NCBI GenBank assembly: GCA_027575805.1
Contig: JANBPU010000008.1
Span: forward strand, 62,001-126,000
Source: Mycoemilia scoparia
Lineage: Eukaryota; Kickxellomycota; Kickxellomycetes; Kickxellales; Kickxellaceae
Direction of reading: 5' to 3'
DNA length: 64,000 nt
Position 1 is the first letter of the stretch; each line of letters begins with the position of its first letter. A program made the position numbers and the translations under genes. Of the stretch, positions 1 through 12,618 are shown in pieces. The notes beneath the pieces were generated by a model. That model made no database searches. It had not been told where the DNA came from and saw only the letters and a program-made list of their open reading frames with translations.

Positions 1-438
1 AACCGCCTGACCTATGCCCTCAATGGAATGATGGACACTGATCCTGAGCAAATGCGACGCAATCAGATTGGTAAGTTAAGCAGCAGGATTGCTGAGCTTG
101 AGGAGCAGTCAGAGATGTTGCAGAACGACCTCGAGCTGATAAACTCGAGCATTCAGGACAACCTGGACCGTTATCAGAGGGACAAGGTTAGGGATATCAA
201 GAATGTTCTCCTGGACATGGCCAAGATGCACCTTGAGTGGTGTGAAGAGGTGAGTAGAGAATCATATTATGAGCCTGTGATCGATCTTATACATAGCATA
301 GCTTGCTTCTCTGAGCACTCAAATATTAATTTGGTTGTATTTATTGCAATTGGACATTAGGGTGTCAAGATATGGGAGGAAACCAAGAAAAAAGTCGACG
401 AGATACCTGATGTGACTAGTCTCGAACATTTGGCATAA
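1..438 (+). CDS. Sorting nexin, C-terminal end of BAR domain (5' truncated by window)
   Basis: The reading frame is open from base 1, so the gene starts before the window. Exons are 1-249 and 361-438; the intron 250-360 has a GTGAGT donor and a TTAG acceptor in phase 0, and the stop is TAA at 436. The visible ~109 residues are a charged, heptad-rich helix that includes LDRYQRDKVRDIKNVLLDMA and ends with a KIWEE motif. This resembles the last helix of SNX-BAR proteins, in which a basic 'R-x-x-x-K-x-x-D-x-K' stretch is followed by a WE motif. The PX domain is not visible. SNX-BAR proteins bind and tubulate phosphoinositide membranes in endosomal sorting. I cannot tell which subfamily this is (Vps5, Snx4, Snx41/Atg20). 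The assignment rests on pattern only. Confidence 0.6.
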
Positions 439-1313
439 ACAACATCCAAGACTTTGGGCACCTGTTGCCACCCAAACACAATATCGCTAGTTTTATTAGT
501 AGATGTGTTTTAATTCCTGTATTGCATACCAACAATTATATAAAGTACCTTTTGTCTTACACTTCAACATATTTATAATTTGAAATTATACTCAAGATAT
601 TTTGGGTGCTTTCACATCATAAAGTTCAGGTGTGTTGGACATTTGAGGTTTTGTGTGGTACAAATTATCAACTGCTATATTTGTGTGTTGAACACAATCT
701 GATCAGTCCCAGTCCCAGTCCCAGACAAGCATTTATACTAAACCACCCACAATCAAAACACTGTAGTTTTGTGTGTTTTCAACCCAAATATGATGGTGTG
801 CTTTGACTGCATAGTCACCATAAAAATATATGTGAAATTTGGGCTAGAGGAGTTGCGTTTTGTTTTTTGTTTTATCTTTCCTCAAAATATAACTTCTAAA
901 TGCCGGGTTCAGCCTAAAGGTATGAATAATATTATATAGCCATCTTTATTGCTGCTGCTGCTACTACTACTACTACTACCGGACAATGCGGCTGTCACTA
1001 CCTATTGGCCATGCTTGGGATATTAAACCAAGGCTAGGCCACCTGTTGGCTGTGCCGCAAGTAGGATATAAAATGCCACTTGTGCATTTATGCACTTTTT
1101 TGGCGGAATCCTTTCTCTCACTTCTTTCTATTTATGTCATTTTATTTACTTTCAACCAGCATATGCTAAACATTCTTGTTTTCCAATTTGTCCTACTCAT
1201 TGATATATAGCCAGCTAAAGCCACCCACAATCAGAAAATTTGCATAATCATTGCCTAAACAATTAAACACCCGGTATACAGCGCGCATATACTATCGATA
1301 ACACTTGGTAAAA
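439..1313. other. Intergenic region with short tandem repeats
   Basis: No convincing gene. It holds three copies of a CAGTCC hexamer (704-723) and an uninterrupted triplet run, GCT then ACT units, at 951-979. It includes the 3' UTR of the sorting nexin and the promoter of the nudE-like gene. Confidence 0.6.
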
Positions 1314-2342
1314 ATGAGCCAGGATGGAGAGTACAATGATCCAGAAACCTTTGCTAGTGTTGAAGAAGAGGCCAAATACTGGAAGGAAATTGCTATAGAA
1401 ACACGCAAGCAACTGGCCGACACAGAGAATGAGCTGTTTGAGTTCCAAACCCAGTCAACAGAGTTTGAGAATGAACTTGAGGCTGAGATAAAGCGACTTG
1501 AGGATACCAATGCGCAGCTAAGAAGAAAGTACGAGCTTACACAATCTGAGTCTGAGGATTGGAAGGGTAAATACCAACAATCACAGGTCAAGGCTAACGA
1601 CATGCTGAAATCCGTAGAGAGGGAGCTAGAGTTTGTCAAGTCACAACAAGAGTTTTACAAGAGCAGGACTCGTGAACTCGAACAGGATAACGATGATTTG
1701 GAACGCAACGAGCGAGCGGCTAAATCATCATTACAAGATACAGAGTCACGACTCAGCAAGGCTCTTAAGCAGAACAGTGCTCTTATGGGGGAAGTTGAGG
1801 CAAAGAACCTGCTCTCAGAAGAAGTGCAACGTCTCAAGGATGAGCTTAAAGATCTAAATCTCGAGCTTAATGTACTGAAAAACCGCCAGGTCAGAATGCC
1901 ATCTATAAATGCAGGCTCGCTGGCACTTTCATCCTCAGCTTCGACCTCAAGCGCGATGCTGTCAAAGTCGACAACCAACCTCGAAGGTACCGATAATCCA
2001 GTACGCATGGTACATGACATAATGAGTAGGGTCAAGGACCTTGAAGGGCGCCTAGCAGGGGCTCGAACAATGGTTACGCCTCTGATCCAGTCAGGTTCAC
2101 AAGGAGGCGCGCGGTCATCCCGTCTTAAGCGGCCATCCTTCACTTCTCCTGGCGCACAAGCCTTGGACCTTGGCAATGACTCGACATCGGGAACGGCCAG
2201 GACCAACGGAAGAACTAAATCGGCAGTGTCTGAGCTCACACGCCAGCGCTTGGCGCGTGTTCGCAATATGAACAACGAGATAAAGCAGCAACTGACCAGG
2301 TCTACAGGAGGCTCATCGATTCCCCTTAGAAGACCAGCCTAA
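1314..2342 (+). CDS. nudE: NudE/NDEL1 homologue, dynein-regulating coiled-coil protein
   Basis: A single exon of 342 codons. The frame opens upstream at a TTG (1305), but the first ATG is at 1314 and follows an AAA, a good start context. Residues ~10-185 form a long parallel coiled coil that begins with an EEEAKYWKE-type segment and ends with the conserved NudE stretch LLSEEVQRLKDELKDLNLEL. The rest is a Ser/Thr/Arg-rich low-complexity tail. NudE-family proteins bind Lis1/Pac1 and recruit and regulate cytoplasmic dynein for nuclear migration and vesicle transport. Length matches the family (about 300-350 aa in animals). The coiled-coil pattern and start are clear from sequence; the partners are inferred from the family. 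Confidence 0.88.
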   Translation: MSQDGEYNDPETFASVEEEAKYWKEIAIETRKQLADTENELFEFQTQSTEFENELEAEIKRLEDTNAQLRRKYELTQSESEDWKGKYQQSQVKANDMLKSVERELEFVKSQQEFYKSRTRELEQDNDDLERNERAAKSSLQDTESRLSKALKQNSALMGEVEAKNLLSEEVQRLKDELKDLNLELNVLKNRQVRMPSINAGSLALSSSASTSSAMLSKSTTNLEGTDNPVRMVHDIMSRVKDLEGRLAGARTMVTPLIQSGSQGGARSSRLKRPSFTSPGAQALDLGNDSTSGTARTNGRTKSAVSELTRQRLARVRNMNNEIKQQLTRSTGGSSIPLRRPA

Positions 2343-4891
2343 TCCCGATAACTACTACTTTATACAAAATTCTGTATTCATTCACAACAAATCCTTAATA
2401 TTTCGTGACATTACCCATCATCGAAGTGCCCATGGTTTTTTCACGAGTCTTCGACCCCACCGCTGGCTCTATATTCCATCCATTTAACCGCGCCAAACAA
2501 ATATACTATTTCCCTTAAATGCTTTTTCTTTCCTTTTACAGATACCCTAAAATTAGTATGGCTACAATTGCAGCCTTATTTACCTATCGATTCCGCCACA
2601 CATTTCTCTAAATGATGTAATGTCAGGATGTCAAGTAGTTTTACTTGAAAAATGCCCCCCCCCCTATTATTATTTTTTTAGTACTAGTATTTTTTTGCAC
2701 AGGCAAGGCCCTTTATCTTGTCATATTTTCCCCTTATCACATATTTCTCACACATTTCGCTAAACATCAGGCTTCCCCCCATCTACACACACTCACACTC
2801 ACACCCAATTCCATAAATGTTTAATACATGTTTAAAATGTAAAGCCACCTTAGCCACAAAGAATTACAAATGTAAAAAATCAACTCATTAGAGTAGTAGC
2901 TCATTGCGAGCCCATCCAGTTAGCAGAAAATTTTTGATTTTGAAGAAAGTTTACAAGTCTCAAATCAGGGATATGATTCCAGGACTTTTGATATAAAGCG
3001 TGTACGGCCAATTAGACCAAAAATATCAAAAAATATTTTGTAAACCTTACGTACAAAGTGGATTGAATTGATTATTTTTGCCTTAGTTGACTATTCAAAC
3101 GATTGTGTTGATTGTTTGTCAAGGTTTCGTGTATACTGAGGGCAGCTAATCAAAGACTACAACTTTTTATCAAAAGTAGCCGAGATATCTACACATGTAC
3201 GTATGCTTATCTGTACCCTTTAGATTTTTTTGGTAGTTGTTTCCTTGCATATTCCCAGGCTGCAGATTTCGCCTATAAAAGGCACCACCAAATCTTGTTT
3301 TCTGGATGTTCTATATCACTTTTACATTAGCGCATTTTTCCACTATTTCCCCAGTATCCCTCCCTTTTGCACCAAAAAAAGCAAGAAGGCTATGCTAGGC
3401 AACATTGTTCTAGCATATACACGAATACTAACATTGTTTTTATTTCCTGGTATTAGAGCACAGATCTTACTTTTAGGACCCAGATTTTTAGCAAGACGCA
3501 TCTCTTGGTTAGTTTGTAAAAACGGCAGTCACAACTCACATTCGGCAAAAAACATCACAACCAACATGTCATCTCCAACAATTCCTCGGCCTCTTCCTCG
3601 TTCATTTTCTTCTGACTCAAAAAGTGGAATGACATGCTAAAAACACACATATTATTCATTAGGATTTCCCTTTTCGCAACCACCACTTGCTTGCAAAACA
3701 AAAAACAATACATGCTGGTGAGTGGGAGAAAAGGAGCCAATGAATATGGTTTAGATTTTTGATTTTAATATATATAGTATAGTATTCGCCCTTTCCTCAC
3801 TCAGCTATCACCACAACAAGAACAACCACCACACAACCACCAAGGCACGAATCATATATGAATATCTATAACTATCAAAGTAAGCCATTAAAGTCCGCGT
3901 GTGATGTTGTACAACTAACCCAAGATATCTGATGTTTTGAGGGATTCGATGTACCTACTTCTTCAATTTCGTGTTCTTTTCCGGGGATTTAAAGCTACAC
4001 GACCATGGTATTTGGTATGGGCTATGAAACCATGAATGCCGAAGATTATGAATTTTGCACATCGGGGACCTTAGTTGTGTAAAAATCACATAATTCGACA
4101 AAAAACCAAATACCTGGTCAGCGTATCAATTATTGTCATGCAAATGAAATTGCATATAAAATAACCAATATTTGTAAAACTTTAGCCTTTTCGTACAGCT
4201 ATAGATACCTTCAACCTACACAACTTTTACTAAATCAACCGTAAGGCGCCACAAGGTTTGTTTAGGATACCCTTAGTTTTCGTAGAGGATGGAATATATA
4301 GCGACCTGCTCTAAAAGCGTTGGAATTTATCACCCCAATGCTTTGGACAACCAAGAAAGAAAGAAAGAAAGAAAGACACGGCATACAATAATTGTAGAAT
4401 CTCTATGGTACCTAAGAGGATGCATTTAAATACCAATCTCTTTATTAATCACCAAGTTTTCGGAATTTTAACCAGACAAATCACTCCACCAACCAACCAA
4501 TATCACAGCGGCGACCACATACTTCAGACCAAAGGGCACCACAGAAATATCGAAAACATTCCGGGGATTTTAATATTTATTGCATCCAATATAGCTACTA
4601 TACGCATTGTTTTTGATGAGCTTTACTTTACATACTTCAAACCACCTTGGAAGCCATGATCCACCCACCAACCCATGATGGACAAACCAGTAGCTATTCT
4701 GGAACAGTGTGAGACTCCTACTAAAACCACCACCCTTGCTAGAGCCTACTAGCTAAATAGAGTTAAAAACAGCCATCCCCCCTCCGGGCTTTTGCTCTAT
4801 TTTTGCTATTAATTACAATATTCTGGATAAATCCTATGCGACCTAGGCCCCACCACCAGCACTACTAGTTTTCATACCTGTTAAAGTATAT

Positions 4892-4968
4892 GGGGAGTCT
4901 GGGAATTAAACCCTGAGCCCCACGTGATAAAGGCACCACACTTTATCACTAGGCCACCCTGGCTCCCC
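4892..4968 (-). repeat. tRNA-like element (possible SINE head or tRNA pseudogene)
   Basis: Read on the minus strand, the 77 nt begin GGGGAG and end CTCCCC, a 6-bp acceptor-like stem. They contain an A-box-like TGGCCTAGTGA and a B-box-like GGTTTAATTCC (consensus GGTTCRANTCC). The middle is a perfect 9-bp hairpin (GTGATAAAG / CTTTATCAC, 8-nt loop) instead of a normal D arm plus 5-bp anticodon stem, and there are about 5 extra bases before the A box. It therefore does not fold as a canonical tRNA. This suggests a tRNA-derived repeat or decayed tRNA. No second copy was seen in the window. Confidence 0.5.
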
Positions 4969-5161
4969 TAAAGACATACAAAGAGACACACCTAGACACA
5001 CACACACACACATATATATGGACACAGCATACCAAAACCACCACGGCACTAGACAAAGTTAAAGCAAAAGCAATGATTCAAAAAGAATGCAACATCTGGG
5101 TTCCTACAAAGTTACTGAGAGACAACCAAAAAAAATATAGAGTAATTTAACGGACTTTTTA

Positions 5162-5239
5162 CCAGTATTTTATAATACCTACCCATATGCACACGGCGGC
5201 AATTGGTGTATATGGGTAGAAGTATATTTACAATACTGG
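5162..5239. repeat. Imperfect inverted repeat (foldback) ending CCAGTATT/AATACTGG
   Basis: The outer 8 bp (CCAGTATT ... AATACTGG) and an inner CTACCCATAT / ATATGGGTAG block pair with each other. The arms are about 30 nt around a ~15-nt centre containing GGCGGCAAT. This could be a small foldback element or a chance structure in simple sequence. Confidence 0.4.
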
Positions 5240-5269
5240 ATGGCGGCAATACTAACAACGGCAGTAACG

Positions 5270-5335
5270 GTGACGACGACGACGACAACAACAACGATGG
5301 TGGTAGCGGCAACCACCATCACAACAACAACAACA
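5270..5335. repeat. GAC/AAC triplet microsatellite
   Basis: Runs of GAC and AAC units with CAC/GGT interruptions lie in the intergenic DNA just downstream of the foldback. There is no associated ORF with a plausible protein. Confidence 0.6.
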
Positions 5336-5880
5336 GATACTACACAACCTAAGTCAGAGACACAACACGGCACGGCACGGCAACTTTAAAAATAGGTAAG
5401 TCAATAATGTCTCTTATACTTTTGTTTCATATGCATAGCCTTCTTGCTTTTTTGGGTGCTAGTTTTAAATAATAAATAATATACAAAAATATACCATAAA
5501 AATGTGTCCTGTGTCATCTAAAAAATGTATTGTTTGGTTGGATTTCATTCTGTATGTTAGTTATAGACTAAAAGTATGTATGGTTTGGATATTTTTTTGT
5601 GTATGTTTGCGAGAGGGGACATGCTCACAATCAATTTTTGCAAACTTTATCATTTACAATAAATACAATCTTGAGATACAAGTAACAAACTATTAACAAG
5701 CAAAAGCAAGAAAAAATATCTGGTATCGAATTCATTGATTCAAAAATGCAGTAAAATATATGCAAATAGTTTCAAAGTAACTAGAAAATATCAAAAACTG
5801 TAGAGATCTAATAAAACAGTGTGCGTTGACTCTACTCTATCCACAGCGTATCCGCTTCCTTGGTGTACAATACGACACTA

Positions 5881-8800
5881 TTAGAGCGTAATTGTGGGCT
5901 TGCCTTGAGAAACTATTGGCGATGTTTGAGAGCCAGGAAGCAATGGTGGTCGTCTCAACGCCTTGATCTGACTACGTGGCATAAGCAACAGACTGGCCTT
6001 AACAACCGTTGCCCACTGATCTTGTGAACAAGGAATTTCCTCAAATGACCGCTCGCTGTTAGCATCACTCGATATGCTATTATTTCTGCTAGCCACAGGG
6101 CTCAAGGCACTATCCGCACCATTATCAGCTGATTGCCTTTTGGGCTTGTCTTCACCAGCACTATTTTCATCCTCGCCAGATTCAGAGCACGGGATGTCCA
6201 GCGACTTCGATGGCTTGGCGATACGTCTAATTGTTGGTCTATTCTTATCGCCACTGCTCTGAACCTGATCTACCCATTGAAGAAGATGTGCCCAATCTTG
6301 ATCACTTTCAATGCTTTCAATAGTAGCCAGGCGTGTATAGTATCCAAGAACTCGCTTCTTGAGCTGAGTAACAGGCAAACCGGAATTCATTAACTTAACA
6401 AGAATGCGCCTGCGCAATTCCATAAATGATACAGACTGTGGGACTGAGAGCGAGACTATGGTATTTTCTGGCTTGAGAATGAGCTTGATGTGGATTGTGG
6501 TTGGGCAAACAAACGATGGTGCAGTGCTCTTATCGCTTATAAAGTAGTGTACATAGCGTATCGTTTGGAAAGAGGCGGTGTTCTCCTTGGACAATGAGTT
6601 TAGGGATGACGATGAAGCTGGGCTCTGCAGCATGGGCGACCTTGAGCTCTCCTGTGGTGTTGGAGGGCTGTCCATCACAACCCATGAGGAAGTGATATCG
6701 CCTACTGGTGGTGAAGTGGGAGTTCTTACAGTAAGAGAGTGAAGGTATTGAGCCTGTCCAAATGATATGTTGTGGCCTGCTTTCGAAGAATTCCTATGCA
6801 GTGGTTTCTTTATGACCTGCATCGAGGCAGCTTGTCTAAGCCTTCTAATGGGCTTTATTTCCAGATTGGACATTGACCTGTTACCAAGTTCACTTGCTGA
6901 AGTCTTGAGCTTGGGATGCTTGTCCAATCCAACAGTTCCCTGAGGCATCGTAGTAACCGACTTTGTAGCTAAAGGAAGGGCTGGTACAGGTGGTTGATGT
7001 TGAGCAATAGGAGCAGTAGCAGTGTTGCTTGGCTTCATAATGATGCTGGATTTTTTGCGCAATATATCACTAGATTTCGAGTACCGGAGTTCCTTTGCTT
7101 TAGGTGATGCCTGGTCCATCTGGTATGGAATGAAGGTCTGTACCTCACCCTGTACTGGGGGACTTCCGTTTTCAACTTTCGCTGGCATTGCAGTGGTAGG
7201 GAACTTTCCGGGTGGCAGAGACATGCTGAAAATAGACACTGGGTCTTTTGCGGATACTGGTGTAGATTGCGACGAATGTGGTGTTATTGGAAGGTTCAAG
7301 TTTGTTGCAAGTGGCTGGGCAGATACCTGTGTGTAGCTGGGCTTGAAACGGCTAGGTGGAAGAACAGACATGGACTTGTCCTTCTTTGAAATAGATATGT
7401 TCTGAGACAACAGCGCTGGATTCATATTCTCCATACTCTTGTTCAATTGTTGCCGGGGATCAGTCCGTCGGATGGATAAATTGCGCGTCATCATGGGTAA
7501 AATCTCGACAGACGATGATGGCGAGAATTCACCGAATGATGGCTTTGGCATTTCTGGGCTTGTGGATGTAGATGTAAGTCTTGTCTGGTCAACAAACTCA
7601 AACTCTGATATAAGGCTTGGTTCACGAATAGTGTTGACCTCCAACTGTGGTCTAAGCGTTACATCCCTACTAGTAATGGTATTGCCTCCGACTCCTTGTT
7701 TAAATGTAAAACAGCGCCGGATTTTATCTCCAAAAGTAGGTGCTTGCAGATCTGTATGTTCAGATGTTTGCAATGCGTTTTGTGTCTTGTCAGAATTGGA
7801 GCTCCTTGCGCTTGATGATTCTGAGCTACTAACTGCGACGCTCGCAGAAGTTGATGAGGCATTAGAGGCGTTAGAGTCGCTTCCATTCTTGTGAAAAAGG
7901 TTAAGTATTTGGGTGGTCATTCGTTTCTGACTCTTTGATGTCTGGACCTTTCCTGCTAGGCTCGGTGCTGCATCTTTGCCATAGACCTGGAGCATTCGTT
8001 CTTGGTAGGCTCTGAAAAGCTGGTCCTTTTCAACAATAGATGGTAGCGAATCAGCTATCGGGGATGTTTGTCCGGCAATTGCAGGACTTGGAAAGGGAAC
8101 AGTAGAAGCGTTTTCATCATAGTCGGTCTGATCTCCAGTATCCACAATTGTGGCTTTTGACGCCGAATGTGTCTCGTTCTCCTTCATTATTGCCTCCAAG
8201 TCCGATGGTGTGACCAGGCCGCTTTCTCGTAGTTTTGGAGAATCAACATCAGAGTTAAAAATAATATCCTGTATGGGCTTTGCGAGCTCTTCAACAAGAG
8301 CCGGTATGCGCTCAATTGCTGAATCTTCTGCGGGCTTGTTCCCAATGTTAAAGTAATGACCATTTATAAATAGCCATGAGTTTAAGCGAGGCCCTGGTGA
8401 GGAATCAGGATTAGCTGAGCGAGACTTGGTGCAGAAAACGTTTAGGCCATTTTGTGAGCGCTCCCTCTCCTCATCACTAGTAAATGGTAGTGGCTCATGG
8501 GCGGCGGACTCGTATAAGATATTTCGAGGAAGAGTGAGGTCCAGGTGGGGCGTTGGTGGGCTCATTGGCATCATCGATGTTGCTGAAGTCGCCATTGCCG
8601 GGTTTGAAATAGAGCTCATGTCTGGAGAGTTGCTTTCAGACATTGGCGAATTAAGAAACCCATATGCACTCAACAAAGACCCGCTTCTCGAATAACGTAA
8701 GCTAGGCAGATAATATGGGCGGTTTACTTGATTTGGACGCAGCTGTACACCCATGGCACCCTTTGATTGGGTTTCAGTAACAACGTTGTCTCCAGGCCAT

Positions 8801-9303
8801 ATGCCAAAAAATTCCTTTACCCACAGACATTGCCACAGGGTTCCGGAGCCAAGTGGCGTATCCAAAACAGACAGAAAACCGCGAATGGCCTCTTGTTGTT
8901 TAGTTGGACTGCGTCCACCGTGCCACTTGTGAAGTCGGGATTTGTTGCTGAAGGCTTTTGGAAAATTCGGAAGTGGGATCGATTCGTTGTTAAAAATAGT
9001 CAGAAAACGTTTGTGTAGTTCGCAAAAGTGCTGAAATGTGCGAGCAACATGGTATGGGCCATTGCGCGCTTGCAAGGAGACCTGTTCATCGTAGTTTTCC
9101 AAGTATGATGGGCTTGGCGACTTTAGTTGCTTTTGCTGGGCTTCTTTGTCACTAGCATAATCTTTGGCCGGTGTAACTTTGAATATATACCATGTACTTG
9201 GAGTTGGTTCGCTTCTCCGCTCTGATCCAACCAGTTGGACGTGGACATTAGTGGGCATAAAGGCAAGGGATGGGAAGGCTTTGGAAGGTGTTACAGCAGC
9301 CAT
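5881..9303 (-). CDS. PX and PB1 domain protein (Bem1/Scd2-like C-terminal architecture without SH3)
   Basis: A single exon of 1140 codons. The frame is open to 9366, but the first ATG in it is at 9303. Residues ~15-172 form a PX domain: an RTFQHF motif (the RR/K-Y-F phosphoinositide site), LPNFPKAF (the proline loop), and the helix TKQQEAIRGFL. Residues ~170-900 are Ser/Pro/Thr-rich and probably disordered. Residues ~915-1020 look like a PB1 domain (HIKLILKPENTIVSLSVPQ then FMELRRRI). A short Ser-rich tail follows. Fungal Bem1/Scd2 polarity scaffolds have SH3-SH3-PX-PB1. Here no SH3 precedes the PX, and no SH3 coding was found upstream. It may be a membrane-bound scaffold in polarity or NADPH-oxidase-type signalling; the function is inferred. 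Confidence 0.75.
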   Translation of the reverse strand: MAAVTPSKAFPSLAFMPTNVHVQLVGSERRSEPTPSTWYIFKVTPAKDYASDKEAQQKQLKSPSPSYLENYDEQVSLQARNGPYHVARTFQHFCELHKRFLTIFNNESIPLPNFPKAFSNKSRLHKWHGGRSPTKQQEAIRGFLSVLDTPLGSGTLWQCLWVKEFFGIWPGDNVVTETQSKGAMGVQLRPNQVNRPYYLPSLRYSRSGSLLSAYGFLNSPMSESNSPDMSSISNPAMATSATSMMPMSPPTPHLDLTLPRNILYESAAHEPLPFTSDEERERSQNGLNVFCTKSRSANPDSSPGPRLNSWLFINGHYFNIGNKPAEDSAIERIPALVEELAKPIQDIIFNSDVDSPKLRESGLVTPSDLEAIMKENETHSASKATIVDTGDQTDYDENASTVPFPSPAIAGQTSPIADSLPSIVEKDQLFRAYQERMLQVYGKDAAPSLAGKVQTSKSQKRMTTQILNLFHKNGSDSNASNASSTSASVAVSSSESSSARSSNSDKTQNALQTSEHTDLQAPTFGDKIRRCFTFKQGVGGNTITSRDVTLRPQLEVNTIREPSLISEFEFVDQTRLTSTSTSPEMPKPSFGEFSPSSSVEILPMMTRNLSIRRTDPRQQLNKSMENMNPALLSQNISISKKDKSMSVLPPSRFKPSYTQVSAQPLATNLNLPITPHSSQSTPVSAKDPVSIFSMSLPPGKFPTTAMPAKVENGSPPVQGEVQTFIPYQMDQASPKAKELRYSKSSDILRKKSSIIMKPSNTATAPIAQHQPPVPALPLATKSVTTMPQGTVGLDKHPKLKTSASELGNRSMSNLEIKPIRRLRQAASMQVIKKPLHRNSSKAGHNISFGQAQYLHSLTVRTPTSPPVGDITSSWVVMDSPPTPQESSRSPMLQSPASSSSLNSLSKENTASFQTIRYVHYFISDKSTAPSFVCPTTIHIKLILKPENTIVSLSVPQSVSFMELRRRILVKLMNSGLPVTQLKKRVLGYYTRLATIESIESDQDWAHLLQWVDQVQSSGDKNRPTIRRIAKPSKSLDIPCSESGEDENSAGEDKPKRQSADNGADSALSPVASRNNSISSDANSERSFEEIPCSQDQWATVVKASLLLMPRSQIKALRRPPLLPGSQTSPIVSQGKPTITL

Positions 9304-11145
<1,842 letters not shown>

Positions 11146-11672
11146 GCCAAGTGCCTTTCCTCGCTTTCACAAACCTTTTTATTTTTTTATTACTATATTG
11201 TGTCATTTACATACTATCACCCAAACATTTTACACACTCAGACGTGCTTTTCAAGTTTGAGCTTCAGTTTGTATTGCGTCGGATACATTCATTCTGGTAT
11301 AAAAATGTTCAGCATTACCCCTGCTTTGTATTGATTGCTTGTGGTTTCTGATCGCACTAATGGACGCCAATGCATAATATATTATAGTTAAATCTTGATA
11401 CTCATCTCAGCTAGTTATTGGTTTAAGTGGTTTGGTTATTTCTTTCAAAACAACTTCATCTTCAATTTTTAAATATTCACATTAGGCTAACTTGGCTAGA
11501 AATTGGGTTTTACGCTCCCATATTATTATAATACAAATGTTGCTTTTCTTTATGTTTAAAGGATAGTGAGGTATATTCAACAATCAAATGACCAAATTTC
11601 GTGATACTTGCGGCCTTTGGCTTTTAATAGATACATACGTGGGAAAAAGCGCGTTTATTCTCAGAACTATAC
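11146..11672. other. Intergenic region between H4 and RNase H2 subunit C
   Basis: 527 bp of AT-rich sequence with no gene: the H4 3' UTR and the promoter of the following gene. No metazoan-type histone stem-loop was recognised. Confidence 0.5.
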
Positions 11673-12368
11673 ATGGATGTAGTAATCGATAGCGCAAATT
11701 TGAATCGTGGAGCTGAGGGCGACTCCAATACGCATCTTCACCAGCTTCCATGTAGCATTGATCACAACGGATCGGCTGAGGCTGATGTCTATTTTAATCC
11801 AAAGCCAACTCAACCTACGCCAGAGCAGCCAGACCCACAAACCATTGAAGCATCGTTTCGAGGAAGAGAGTTGGTGGGCATTAAGGCCGAAATCCCAAAG
11901 GGTCATTCAGGTATGTGTGTCAGCAGGTTACATGAGGGTTTGTGACATCATTGCTTTTAATATATGGGGGTGCCATATTTTTCGTGTTATTCTGTGTAGT
12001 TTATATTGTTGAGAAGGCTACTATGGAGTTTCCAAGACAAAGGGTGCGTATAGAGGGTCTTGGTGAAGACGAAGTGGCAGACGAAGAGATGGAGACAAAA
12101 AGTGTCTGGCTGGCAAAAAAGAAAGCTTCAAGTATCAACGTATGGGGCCATGGCTTGGAGCCATCGCGGCACTCCGACAAGACAATAAAAGCTATGGATT
12201 GGATTCAGGTATCAAATTTAGTAAGTAGCCCGGCTATGAAATGCCATTTTAAAATAGCTACACGTATACAGCATTTTAACAACTATAGTTTCCAAATATT
12301 TTTGGCTAGCATTAACATGTTCTTTCTTTTTCATGGCTTTGAATTAGATTCATGGTGCAAATTTCTAA
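11673..12368 (+). CDS. RNASEH2C: Ribonuclease H2 subunit C
   Basis: Three exons predicted: 11673-11910, 12000-12220, 12348-12368 (introns 89 and 127 nt, donors GTATGT and GTAAGT). They join in frame to 159 aa, close to the ~164 aa of the human subunit. Family landmarks: HLHQLPC near the N terminus, FRGRELVG followed by a proline, an acidic linker (GEDEVADEEMETK), then INVWGHG and a C-terminal W-I-Q-V-S-N-L-I-H-G that matches the conserved 'W..LA..IH' end. The trimer removes ribonucleotides from DNA and RNA-DNA hybrids in the nucleus; this subunit is structural. The terminal exon encodes only six residues (IHGANF), but its match to the family end supports it. Confidence 0.85.
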
Positions 12369-12618
12369 ATAGCCCTTAAAAATAGTTAATTTTAAAAACA
12401 CGCAGTTTCAAAACCACCAAAATATCATGAATTCCACCATTATTAACTGAAACATAAGCTGTTTATTTGGGACACAGATCATTGACGTAAAAAGCATTGG
12501 TAATGCTGATACCATAAACAGTGATACTACCAGAAAACCCTGGGGGTTTTAATTGTAAATATATAAAACAAACATAGTAATTGGTAGGAATAAAACAGAG
12601 GGATTTGGTAAGAATAAT

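Larger units (their letters stand above)
2343..5880. other. Long intergenic region without a recognisable gene
   Basis: About 3.5 kb of AT-rich sequence between the nudE-like and PX-PB1 genes. Short ORFs here have no recognisable motifs. Contents: a C homopolymer near 2654-2664, a (GAAA)n tract at about 4355-4375, a tRNA-like element at 4892-4968, an imperfect inverted repeat at 5162-5239, and GAC/AAC triplet repeats at 5270-5335. The 3' UTRs of both flanking genes probably lie in it. Confidence 0.6.

Noticed and set aside
7439..7894. 151-codon plus-strand frame inside the PX-PB1 gene
   Set aside because: Antisense shadow of the Ser-rich coding region.
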